This document shows positions 17,052 to 26,600 of a DNA stretch of 64,000 bases, piece after piece. The translations under genes and the position numbers were made by a program. Every line of letters begins with the position of its first letter. Position 1 is the first letter of the stretch. The notes under the pieces were generated by a model that was not told where the DNA came from, ran no database searches, and worked only from the letters and a program-made list of their open reading frames with translations. Source of the DNA: Bacteroidales bacterium (lineage in GTDB: Bacteria > Bacteroidota > Bacteroidia > Bacteroidales > Lentimicrobiaceae); NCBI GenBank assembly GCA_016709025.1, contig JADJEQ010000021.1, forward strand, positions 1 to 64,000. The letters run 5' to 3'.

Positions 17052-19083
17052 ATGAAAAAAGTATTGTTTGTATTATTGATGCTATCAAACATCAACCTTT
17101 ATGCAGATTGGGGTTTTTTTGATTTGACAAGATCATATGTAGTTTTTAATGTTAATAGCACTAATAATACAAAATCGGTTTGGGATGGTGGCGCAGGTAA
17201 TTTTCAAAATTTTGATTTTTGGCACTTTCATTTCCGGAATGTCCTCAACGTTAGTTGCATACGATGTTAAGACTTATAAAAATAGCGGTAGTGATGTTAC
17301 TGGAGGTGCTTTTTATTATGTGATTTATCCAAAAGGAAACAGGCCGACATCGCCTTCTTTTAGTTCTCAAGCATTATCATTTCAACAGGATTTAGGTTCT
17401 GGAAATCAGAAATGGGGATTTTCAGGTGCCTCAATAAATGTATTATCAGGATTATCTGATGGAGAGTACAATTGAAATTTTGGTCAAATGAATGGAACCA
17501 GTCCGAATGAATCAAAATACGACAATAACAATGGTAGTTCATCTAATTATACAGCACATTTCAGGTATAATTATGTCAGAACTATTGCTAACGGAAACTG
17601 GAGTTCTTCTGCTTCTTGGACAAATAATATTCTTCCATCTTCAACTGTATCTGCAGAAATAAATAACACAATAACGGCAGATGGCTCATTTCTATGTGAT
17701 AGGCTAATCATTAATACTGGGAAATCGCTTTCAATTCCTGCCACCAAATCCCTCACCGTCAACGGCGCCCTTACCAACAGCGCCGGTACAGCCGGTCTGG
17801 TAATTGAAAGTGGTGGATCATTGATTCACAGTACTGCTAATATAGAAGGAACAATGAAGCGTGAAGTTGCAAATGCTGACTGGTCTGTTGGATTGGATGG
17901 CTGGCACCTGCTCTCCTCCCCGGTTGAAAACCAATTGGTTGCTGACGGTGGTTTTATTACAATACCTTACGATTTTTACAAATGGAATGAGCCAACCGAT
18001 ACATGGCTTAACCAGAAAGTTCCCGGAAACGGAATAACCTCATTTATTCCCGGTACAGGATACCTGGTATCTTATGATGCCGGTGGTACCAAAACATTCG
18101 CCGGAGAATTTAATGCTGGAGATATCGGATTTTCCAATCTTTCATTGACCGGAACCTCCTATTATGACGGTAACCATCTTATCGGAAATCCCTTTGCGAG
18201 TGCATTGCTTTGGAACACCGGCTGGTCTTTATCAAATGTCAGCAGTGTTGCGTCTGTGTGGGGTGAAACAGCCCAGAATTACCTTTCATTGTCAAATGCA
18301 GGTGATATTATTCCTGCCAACCAGGGCTTCTTTGTTCAGGTCAGCAATGCAGTCAACAGCTTTACCATACCTGCCAGTGCACGTACACATAGTTCAACAG
18401 CATTCTATAAAGATTCTCCGGCCGACTTCCTGAAGTTCAGGATAACCAATTCGGCCAATGAAACCTATGATGAAACCATTGTGCGGATGAATCCGGAGGC
18501 TACAGCCGGCTATGATGTGGCTTTTGATGGTCATAAATTGACAGGCAGCAATATAGCTCCGCAATTATATACAAGAATATCCGAAGATGAATTCCTTTCA
18601 GTAAATACCCTATCATCAATAGTTGCTCCGGAAATTGTAGAGATGGGTTTCAAAGCAAATGTTGAGGCTGAATACCCCCTAACGGCAATTGAGAATACAT
18701 TCAACTGGGCAATCACACTCGAAGACCGCTTTACCGGAACTTTTACTGAACTAGGTCAGAATACTGTTTATGTATTCAGTGCACAACCTGGAGCAGATGT
18801 AAACCGTTTTGCATTGCATTTTTCGGGAACAGTTGGAACGGAGGATCCGATGTCCGATGAACAGATTAAAATCTACAGCAATAATGGTAACATCTTCCTC
18901 TCCAACGCCCCCGCCCAATCAGAAATCAGCATCCTCAACCTTACAGGCCAGGTGGTGCTGCGCGGTTCAGCCAATGGCAACGGTCTTACAACCATCCATG
19001 CAAGTTCGCTGCCGGAGGGCATTTATATTGTAAATGTCGTAACCGGAAATCAATCGGTTAGTAAGAAAGTAAGTATCAGATAA
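17052..19083 (+). pseudogene. T9SS secreted protein broken by a frameshift and an in-frame stop
   Basis: The reading frame starts at ATG 17052 with a signal peptide (MKKVLFVLLMLSNINLYA). It shifts by one base at a T-run at 17216-17220: removing one T restores F-D-F-G-T-F-I. It then meets TGA at 17473-17475 (E-Y-N-stop-N-F-G-Q), where TGG would be natural. From 17488 an uninterrupted 531-residue frame carries the same middle domain as the protein at 945-2576 and a C-terminal T9SS type A domain. The first ~650 bases are distinctly more AT-rich than the rest, hinting at a chimeric origin. Sequencing error could explain the frameshift but less easily the stop as well. Confidence 0.75.
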
Positions 19084-19110
19084 TCAGATAAAAACGGTTA
19101 ACAATAAAAA

Positions 19111-19141
19111 CCTCCCGGTGTACCAACTCCGGGAGGTTTTT
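19111..19141 (+). terminator. Rho-independent terminator
   Basis: CCTCCCGG and CCGGGAGG pair around a 10-base loop and are followed by TTTTT, 28 bases after the stop codon of the broken T9SS gene. A run of A before the stem makes it potentially bidirectional. Confidence 0.85.
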
Positions 19142-19359
19142 ATTTGAGATAACCTTCCGGATTGTCGGTTGAAAGTATTCGAAAAAATAATGCCTGTTTC
19201 CGGGAAACCAGGAAGATCTTCCGGTTCCTTCGGAGAAAGCCGGAGCATAGCGCCGGGTTGCGAATATGGTGATGAGATGTCCTGAAATAAATCAGGAGGG
19301 AGTATGCCGGAGCAGCGCTTCGCAACACGGATTATGGCTGGCTGTTGGGGAAAAGTACT

Positions 19360-19692
19360 AAGAAGGGACGAGGGACGCACTTCGACTTCGCCTGCCTGTT
19401 TGCATAATTTAGTCCAATTTGATGCACCATATACAGGCAGACAGGCTCAGTGTGACAGGGACGAGGGACGAGGCTTCCCAGTTTTGCTCAATGCCCCATG
19501 TTCCATGCTCTGTGCCCTGAGCCCTGTGCCCTGTGCCCTGTGCAAAGGAGGGGCGAGGGACGGAAAGTAGGGACGAGGGACGAAACCTTAGAAATTAGAC
19601 ATTGGAAATTCTTCCATGCCCCATGCTCCATGCTCTGTGCTCTGTGCCCTGTGCCCTGTGCCCCATGCTTTTGGTCATAGTCACTTCGTCAC
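19360..19692. repeat. GGGACGA and RTGCCCY heptamer arrays
   Basis: GGGACGA heptamers lie at about 19363-19377, 19455-19471 and 19548-19583. Heptamers ATGCCCC, ATGCTCC, GTGCCCT and GAGCCCT lie at about 19485-19545 and 19610-19670. Both types continue into the 3' end of the receptor gene that follows. Nothing else was found in this gap. Confidence 0.85.
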
Positions 19693-21879
19693 TCAGTCTT
19701 TTTTCTCCTTGTCCCCATTTCCCCATGTCCCCTTGTCTGCCAATTCGAAGACGGAATTTTCCGGATAAGTTCCATGCCCCATGCCCCATGCTCCATGCCC
19801 TGTGCCCTGAGCCCTGCGCCCTGCGCCCTGTGCCCGAAGCTTGATCTTCACCCCACCCATCACCCACCTACCCGCCTGGGGAACGTTGGCATGGTCAACA
19901 ATCTTTGCATCGGTGAGGTTGGTGACCTCGAAATACAACTGCAGTTTCCTGAAATTATAAAACGCCCTTACATCGGCCACCATTACTGGTTTGTAAGGGA
20001 CTTCAGCAGTGTAAACGCCATCGGTATAGGGTTGATAGCCACCCGCCCGGTCCTGCAGCGAAAGTTTCCAGTCGATACCGCTCTTCAGGGTAATCCGGTG
20101 CCCCAGGCCCAGGTCGAGCTTATGGCGCAGATGATCAAGCACATACAGCGAAATGAAGCCCTCGCTCTCCTTGCCGGCATCCAGCCAGGTGTAGTGAAGC
20201 CCGGCATAGCGCAGAAAACTTCTGTTGTTCAGGTCGCTGAAAGCAAGATCAAAGCCGGCTTCTATACCGGTAATATTGACTTCGGTGAGGTTCATGCTCT
20301 GCCATTTCTCATCTCCCGGGTTTTTTACCCAGTCGATCATGTTTTTACCCCATCGCCGGAAGACAGAAACCTCTGCTTCAAAAATTCCCCGCGAAGCCTT
20401 AAAACCGCTTTCAAGCGATACCGCTTCTTCCGGTTTTAGGTCAGGATTGCCAAGGTTGGTCGGACCGGTGTAGAACAGGTCGGTAAAGGTGGGCAAGCGC
20501 AATGTGCGGTTGGCTGTGGCATACCAGCGGAGTTTTGGGTTAAACTGCCAGCCAAGGTCAAGCCCCGGATAAAGGCTGTAACCCCTGGGTAGGGCTTTGT
20601 TGATGTGGGCCAGCAACCCGGCCGAAACCGAAAACCGCTTCAGATAATAAGCCTGTTCTGCCATCAGGCTGAAGCTTTCGCGCTGATACGATCTGGTAAA
20701 CTCTGCACCCGGCTCACCCGGAACAGGCCTGGATATTTCCATGGTGTTTCCGAGCACATTGCTGAAAATATGTTCAAACCGGTAATCGGCACCCAGCGAG
20801 GTTTTCCCATACTTCCCGGTCGTCATCCAACTGAGCGATCCACCCGCAACATCGGTCAGGTGGTAGTTGTGGGTGGTGTACCATTCCGGGGCGTTGTCCC
20901 TGAAAAGCTCGAAACGGTCGTGGTGCCGGCGCCAGTAAACGGTGGGCTTCAGCCTGATTTTCCCGGAAGGGATAAACTTCAGCGACACGAACTCCGACCG
21001 GGTTTCCTCGAACTGGTTGGGATATTTGGGTGTATAGAAGCTGTTGGCGCCAAAAGCCCGGGCAGTATAGCCGGTCTGTAGGTCAAATAAGGCTTCTCCG
21101 GCCGGAAGAAGGGCGCGGTAGTAAAGATTCCCGTTTTTAAAATCGGTATTGCCGGTATAACCATCGCTCCGCGCACCACTTAAAGCCATGTGATGATGTA
21201 CTTTTCCGGTGCTGGCCGATCCGGCTGCCGAAGCCCGGGCATAGCCATAGGCTCCGGTACTTAAGGATGCCGTGAGGGCGGGTTTTCCCGGTTCCCCGGT
21301 GATGATGTTGATGGCACCATTGAAGGCATTGGGTCCGAAAACCCTGGCTCCGGGTCCCTGCAGGATTTCAATGCGTTGAATGGAAGAAAGATCGACCGGG
21401 AGATTGAGGTTGTGGTGTCCGGTCTGCGGGTCGGTGAGGTTGACCCCGTTTAAGAGGATGATTGTCTGGTCGAAGGTTCCGCCCCGGATGCTGATGTCGG
21501 CCTGCATCCCGAACGCCCCCCGCTGCCTGATATCCACTCCGCGGAGGTGCTCGAGCAGGCTGGCCAGATCATTGGCGGGCGCCTGCTCTATCTCGGCGCG
21601 GGTGATTACCTGCACGGTACGCATAAGCTGCGACTGAACCGTTGGGGTTCGTTGCGCGCTAACGACCAGCTCACCGAGTTCGATTTCACGATCGGTAAGC
21701 GCTGTGCGGCTGCTGTCGGGCTGCTCCTGGCTGTGACCGGGCAGCACCAGAATGGAACACGACAGACTGAGTACCCCGATGCGGATGTTCCGCCCCAGGC
21801 TGTTGAATACCGCGTACGACTTGCGGGTCCAGCGCCTGAAACAAACCACCCCGGGTGTGTTCATCTGAAGGTTTTCCAT
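19693..21879 (-). CDS. TonB-dependent outer-membrane receptor with repeat-derived C-terminus (728 aa)
   Basis: The N-terminus has an RRWTRKSYAVFNSLGR stretch before the hydrophobic signal, as seen in BtuB-like receptors of this order, then a plug domain (~65-180: VVSAQRTP, LLEHLRGVDIRQRG, IRGGTFDQ, IEILQGPGARVFGPNAFNGAINI) and a barrel of ~490 residues. Such receptors import chelates or vitamins with TonB energy; a cobalamin-type substrate is only a guess. The barrel should end with an aromatic residue near GGVKIKL. Instead 47 extra residues follow, the first ~22 of period seven (RAQGAGR, RAQGTGH, GAWGMGH) encoded by a heptamer DNA array. This looks like loss of the native stop codon and could weaken barrel assembly. 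Confidence 0.88.
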   Translation of the reverse strand: MENLQMNTPGVVCFRRWTRKSYAVFNSLGRNIRIGVLSLSCSILVLPGHSQEQPDSSRTALTDREIELGELVVSAQRTPTVQSQLMRTVQVITRAEIEQAPANDLASLLEHLRGVDIRQRGAFGMQADISIRGGTFDQTIILLNGVNLTDPQTGHHNLNLPVDLSSIQRIEILQGPGARVFGPNAFNGAINIITGEPGKPALTASLSTGAYGYARASAAGSASTGKVHHHMALSGARSDGYTGNTDFKNGNLYYRALLPAGEALFDLQTGYTARAFGANSFYTPKYPNQFEETRSEFVSLKFIPSGKIRLKPTVYWRRHHDRFELFRDNAPEWYTTHNYHLTDVAGGSLSWMTTGKYGKTSLGADYRFEHIFSNVLGNTMEISRPVPGEPGAEFTRSYQRESFSLMAEQAYYLKRFSVSAGLLAHINKALPRGYSLYPGLDLGWQFNPKLRWYATANRTLRLPTFTDLFYTGPTNLGNPDLKPEEAVSLESGFKASRGIFEAEVSVFRRWGKNMIDWVKNPGDEKWQSMNLTEVNITGIEAGFDLAFSDLNNRSFLRYAGLHYTWLDAGKESEGFISLYVLDHLRHKLDLGLGHRITLKSGIDWKLSLQDRAGGYQPYTDGVYTAEVPYKPVMVADVRAFYNFRKLQLYFEVTNLTDAKIVDHANVPQAGRWVMGGVKIKLRAQGAGRRAQGTGHGAWGMGHGTYPENSVFELADKGTWGNGDKEKKD
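19765..19836. repeat. Heptamer array inside the receptor coding end
   Basis: Units GCCCTGT, GCCCTGA, GCCCTGC and ATGCCCC follow each other. They begin directly after the codon for the last barrel-like residue (Leu of GGVKIKL) and encode the heptad-repeat extension on the minus strand. Confidence 0.85.
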
Positions 21880-21904
21880 AAAAGTGAGTTAAAATTTGAG
21901 GGGG

Positions 21905-21912
21905 CAAAGGTA
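21905..21912 (-). promoter_or_regulatory. Bacteroidota -7 element of the TonB-dependent receptor
   Basis: On the minus strand this reads TACCTTTG, matching TAnnTTTG, 25 bases before the ATG at 21879, giving a short leader. No clear -33 TTG is seen. Confidence 0.45.
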
Positions 21913-21929
21913 GGGAATTCGGATTTCGG

Positions 21930-22200
21930 ATTGCGGATTTCGGATTTTTGATTTACCTACGGTGCACTCAGGCGCGCTCCCCGGTTCGGATTTTTGATTA
22001 GCGTGATTCGGTGATTAGCCAGCCGGCAGGCTGGTTTGGCTAATAGCTGATCTGCTAATTGTCGACCAGAAATTCAAATCCTCACCGTAGCGAAGCGAAG
22101 GACACTGAATCCTAATTGGCTAATCCGCTAATTTGCTAATTGGCTAATCTGAAATCCGAAACCCGCAATTGGAAATTGGAAATTAGAAATTAGAAATTTA
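21930..22200. repeat. GCTAATNN octamer and ATTGGAA/ATTAGAA heptamer repeats
   Basis: About 22110-22148 is a run of GCTAATNN octamers. About 22168-22200 is a run ATTGGAA, ATTGGAA, ATTAGAA, ATTAGAA that reaches exactly to the stop codon of the GAPDH gene. The region 21920-22060 has GGATTTCGGATT-type repeats. No gene was found. Confidence 0.75.
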
Positions 22201-23445
22201 CATCTTCTTATCCACGTACTCCGTCAGTTTACCGAGCATATTCACATAGCTGCCGAATTCGTTGTCGTACCAGCCGAAGATCTTGGCATGGCATACCGGA
22301 ATCATAATATCCTGCGTAAGGTCAACCCCGAAATTCTTCAGCAGTGCCGGGTTTAAGGCCATAAAGCCGGTGCGCGTATGGGTTTCAATGCCTTCGATTA
22401 CCACGGCAGCACGGCGACCGATCATGTCGGCACTTACATTTTGCTCCTGGCTGAATTCGAGCAGCCCGTTGGCCGGACCATTGGCTGCTTCCTGATAAAC
22501 ACGATTCAGGAATTCGCGGGTGACGACCGGATCGCCAATGTCATTCAGCGGCGAATGAAACGTGATATTGAGGATAATAAGACTGGCAGTATTGGTGGGG
22601 ATACGCACTGAATCGGCCATAAAACCGATCTTTTGCACATCCGGGATGATAACTTCCAATGCTTTTGCGGCTCCGGTTGAAGTGATGATGATGTTGTTGA
22701 GGACCGATCTGCTTTTACGAAGATCTGAAGAACCGGCTGAAGGTACCGAGTCAAGAATGCTCTGGGTGCTGGTAGAGGCATGAATCGTTGACATGGAGGC
22801 TGTAAGAATGGTTGAAGTCTCCGGGGTGTCGAGCAGGGGCTTCATCATATGTGAGAGGCCGGTGGTGGTGCAGCTGGCAGCCGAAATAATGTGGTGCTTG
22901 TGCACATCGAAGTCGAGGTGGTTGATGCCGAAGACCATCATGGTAGAATCGGCAGGCATTTTCAATGTGCTATCCTTGATTTTGAAGGGTGCGCTGGCAA
23001 TCACTTTTTCTGCACCTGATTCCAGGTGGCCGCGCAGGCTTCCTTTGGCATTGTCGGCGGGGACGGTTGGATCGAGGAAAGCGCCGGTGCAATCAACCAC
23101 CAGCCTTACATTGTTGGCAGCCCAGTTGATTTCACGGGGATTGCGCGCTGTGTTCAGAAACTGAACCGGAATACCATCAAACTCAACCAGACCCTGAGCG
23201 GAATCAAGTATTTTTATTGAACATTTGCGACCCGAATGACCGTACAGAAAATTTTCGAGAGAGCCGTAAGTTGAATCATTCGCGATATTGTGGATCAGGG
23301 CTTCGAGGTTTTTACCAACACCACGCCCCACATTCACTACGATACCTCCAAAACTCTTATTTAGCAAATGATTCCATAAAGTCAGCTTGCCTATTCTTCC
23401 CGCGCCGTTTATCCCGAGCAGGTTTTTTCCATTCGGTCTTTCCAT
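22198..23445 (-). CDS. gap: Divergent glyceraldehyde-3-phosphate dehydrogenase (415 aa)
   Basis: This oxidises glyceraldehyde-3-phosphate with NAD(P) in the cytoplasm, or the reverse. The Rossmann motif is GINGAGRIGK (usual GINGFGRIGR). The catalytic Cys192 lies in AASCTTTGL, where the family usually has ASCTTNCL. His222 is in the STIHASTSTQ block, and ITSTGAAKA and WYDNEFGSYV complete the C-terminal domain. At 415 residues it is ~80 longer than ordinary GAPDH, with insertions around residues 50-100 and 125-165. The start at 23445 was preferred over 23481 because conserved sequence begins soon after (MERPNGKNLLGING). It lies ~190 bases downstream of the PPDK-like gene on the same strand and may share its transcript. 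Confidence 0.85.
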   Translation of the reverse strand: MERPNGKNLLGINGAGRIGKLTLWNHLLNKSFGGIVVNVGRGVGKNLEALIHNIANDSTYGSLENFLYGHSGRKCSIKILDSAQGLVEFDGIPVQFLNTARNPREINWAANNVRLVVDCTGAFLDPTVPADNAKGSLRGHLESGAEKVIASAPFKIKDSTLKMPADSTMMVFGINHLDFDVHKHHIISAASCTTTGLSHMMKPLLDTPETSTILTASMSTIHASTSTQSILDSVPSAGSSDLRKSRSVLNNIIITSTGAAKALEVIIPDVQKIGFMADSVRIPTNTASLIILNITFHSPLNDIGDPVVTREFLNRVYQEAANGPANGLLEFSQEQNVSADMIGRRAAVVIEGIETHTRTGFMALNPALLKNFGVDLTQDIMIPVCHAKIFGWYDNEFGSYVNMLGKLTEYVDKKM

Positions 23446-23635
23446 ATCTATTGGTTTTTTTGGTTGTCTTTTGTATTTCAATACTGCGTTAATAATTTTT
23501 AAATGTTTGGTTTTCAGGACATTGGAAAATTGAATCTTGAGCTTATAAATTATTAAAAATCAATTCATTGCGTCTTTGCGTCCTTGCGTGAGATTAAGAA
23601 TTAACGGACTATTGTTATTTCGTGCAATTTACAAA

Positions 23636-26600
23636 TTAGATGATTTCCGCGAGTTTTACAGGATAATTTCCTTCGTAAATATTGCCAAGGTTCCCGTCAA
23701 TCGCGATAAGATCACCGCTCTTCAGGGTCTTTCCGTTGATTATACACTCTTTATCCTTCTCATTAACAATAAGTTCAGTACAGTTGACCACGCAGGTTTT
23801 GTCGAGTCTCACGGCCGTCACAGCTGCATGGGAAGTCGAGCCGCCCCGGGCTGTTACCAGTCCATCGCAGGCGAAAATCATCCCGATATCGTCGGGAACG
23901 GTATCGGGCCTGACCAGGATTTTGTTTTCTTTCCTGTCGGCAAAGCGTTTCAGGTCCTCCATATCAAATGCCAGGATACCATTCATTACACCTTTGCCGA
24001 GACCGATTCCCCTGCCAAGCAGGTGCATATCGTTCATTTTGCATTCAAACACATAGCTCAGGTCGGGTTTTCTGATCTCCTGGTCACGGGTTTGCAGTAT
24101 GTAAAGATCATCAGGGTTATCACTTTCAAAGGTAAATTCGATCTCCTGGTGACTAAAGCCGTGGGTTTCGGTCAATGCTTCAGCGATCTCCAGCAAGCGG
24201 TTGTATATCCCGGGAACGGCAGTCTGCATCGAAATGCCTTTGTCGCCGAACATCAGTTTTCTCTGGCGTTCAGTTACCGGCCATGGGTGGACCAATCCGG
24301 CCACAATATCCTCGCCCTGGCTGCAGAAGGTAAAATCACCGTAGAGGTGAACGCCGGGTTGTTCAAGATCAGGGGCATGGGTGAACAAAACGCCGGTTCC
24401 TGAATTGCGGTGCAGGTTGCCCAGTACCATTTTCTGGATGATTGCAGCCGTGCCCCATTCATCGGCAATCTGCAGATAATCGCGGTAAACCTGGGCCCGC
24501 TCGCTCGACCACGACTGCAACACATTGAAAATAACCTGCTTCAGTTGTTCAAAAGGCTCCTCATTGACATGAATGTTGTGCCCCTGCAGGATGGATTTGT
24601 ATGCTAATGCCATTTCACGCATCTGGGCAGGGGGGAAGTCGATTTTCTGATTGATGCCATAACGTTTTTTAAAGTCAATCATAACCATGTCGAACTCATC
24701 GCGTGAAATGCCGTAAGCCATTCCCCAGCTCTGGAGAAAGCGGCGGTAGCAATCCCACGATGTCCAGCCGAAATTGGGTTGTTTGCTCAATGCTTCCACG
24801 ATGTCATCGTTGAGTCCGACATTGAGGTAGGTATTCATGGCTCCTGGCATCGAAATGGCAGTTCCCGATCTTACCGAAAGCAGCAGCGGATTGTTGGGAT
24901 TACCGAATTGTTGTCCGGTAAGCTTCTCCAGGGCTCCAACCTGACGCTTGATCATCTGGTCGAGCTCCTTTTCGATGAATGGATTCTGCTGAATGGCCTC
25001 GCGGCGCCTGAAAATCTCCGTGGTGAGCACAAAGCCCGGAGGGATTGGAAAGCCCAACAGAAAGAGCTTTTTCAGGAAGTAAGCCTTGGATCCGAGGAAT
25101 ACCTGGTTATCCATTACGCGTGTTTCCTTGTAAAGCGATGAAATTACCAGATCGGTATTGTACGACATGATGCTGCGGATCGTTTCTTCGGGATAGGTAT
25201 CCACCATTTGCCTGAACGAGCCCAGGATGCGTGAGATAAAGGAATCGAGCTGCTGCACCATAAAAGCCGAGGAGAGCATTTCACGGTAAAACTGCTCTGA
25301 TTTCTTCACAAGGAACTGCTTGCCGGCCAAATCACCGAGTTTCATTTCATCAGGATACAACTGGGGCACCAATACCCTCAGCTGCCGGTCGTAGATTCGG
25401 AGAAAATATTTACTGATGATTTCCCGCACACTTCCTGACATGAACTGCAGAATGTTGATGTACTGCCCGACTGAAAAACTGGACGAACTGAGGCTGTACC
25501 TGAACATCTTGAGATTCGAGTCATATCCCTGATCGCTGATGCCGTCGAGTTCAAGGCCTTCGCGGAACAAATCCATCACCAGGTAAATACGGCTGAGCGT
25601 TTTGGCAGTAATGTAATCGAGGTTAATACTGCTGATCAGTTGTTCCATTAAGCCGGCAGCCACTTTTTCGAGCCGGAATGTCAGTCCGAGCGCTTCGAAT
25701 TTGGGCTCGCGGTATTTACCGTACATACTGGGAATGCCGATGGCAATGTGCCTTTTGTGGTAAATATCCTCCCAGCCTTCGGTCTTCTCCTCACTCATGA
25801 TGATGGTGTTCAGCTTCTTCATGAAATGAAATACCTGCCTGAGTGACCTGTCGGGCGTATTCCTGTCGATAACACTGAGCAATCCTTCGATTTCAACCTG
25901 GCTGAAAAAACTGAATTTGTGCAGCAGGAACCCGAGATTGACGGTGTTGAATGAGTACTTTTCGCGCAACAGCTCAATCAACCTGAAAATATAATAAATA
26001 CGCTGCTTGTCGAGTGTATTGTCAACGGGCAGGTTCTCCAGCTGTTTCCTGATCTTGTCGGAAGGCATTCCCATCAATACATCAGGCATGCAGTTGTTGA
26101 TTTCGCAGAGCTCTGTCATCAGGCTGTTGATCCCGGAAAACCACATGGAATCAGGAGAGAGAAAGAGCTTTACATCTTCAGGAAGTCGTTTCTCCAGTAG
26201 GCTGGAATTACCGTCGTACCAATAACGGATAATATTGGTTGTGAGCTCTATATGAGTGTTGTTGCTTTCGGTATGTACCTGCTTACGCAGAAAATGGATC
26301 AGCCGGTCGTTGCGGTGCGAGAGTTCATCCATGGCAGTGGTTACCTCACGCAATTCACCTTCTGCTCCGATCTCGTTGAAATAAACCGGAAACAGCCGGG
26401 CCAGCTGCTTGATCTGTTTGAAGATGGGCTTGATGTCGGAATTCAGCAGAGCGGTGACATCGCGTTGAAACAGATCGGTATCTGAAACAAAAACACCGCC
26501 AAGCCTTAGATGTATAATCAATGCGGAGAGCAAATCACGGAAAGTAAGCGGCGAATACTCAATCAGTTCCATCCAGACCCGGATATTCTTTATATGGTAT

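Noticed and set aside
17473..17475. Selenocysteine or stop readthrough at the in-frame TGA
   Set aside because: No SECIS-like hairpin is apparent, the position is not a redox motif, and the same gene has a frameshift, so decay or error is simpler.
21880..22197. Cobalamin riboswitch upstream of the TonB-dependent receptor
   Set aside because: The leader from the -7 element to the ATG is only about 20 bases, and the further upstream sequence consists of short tandem repeats.
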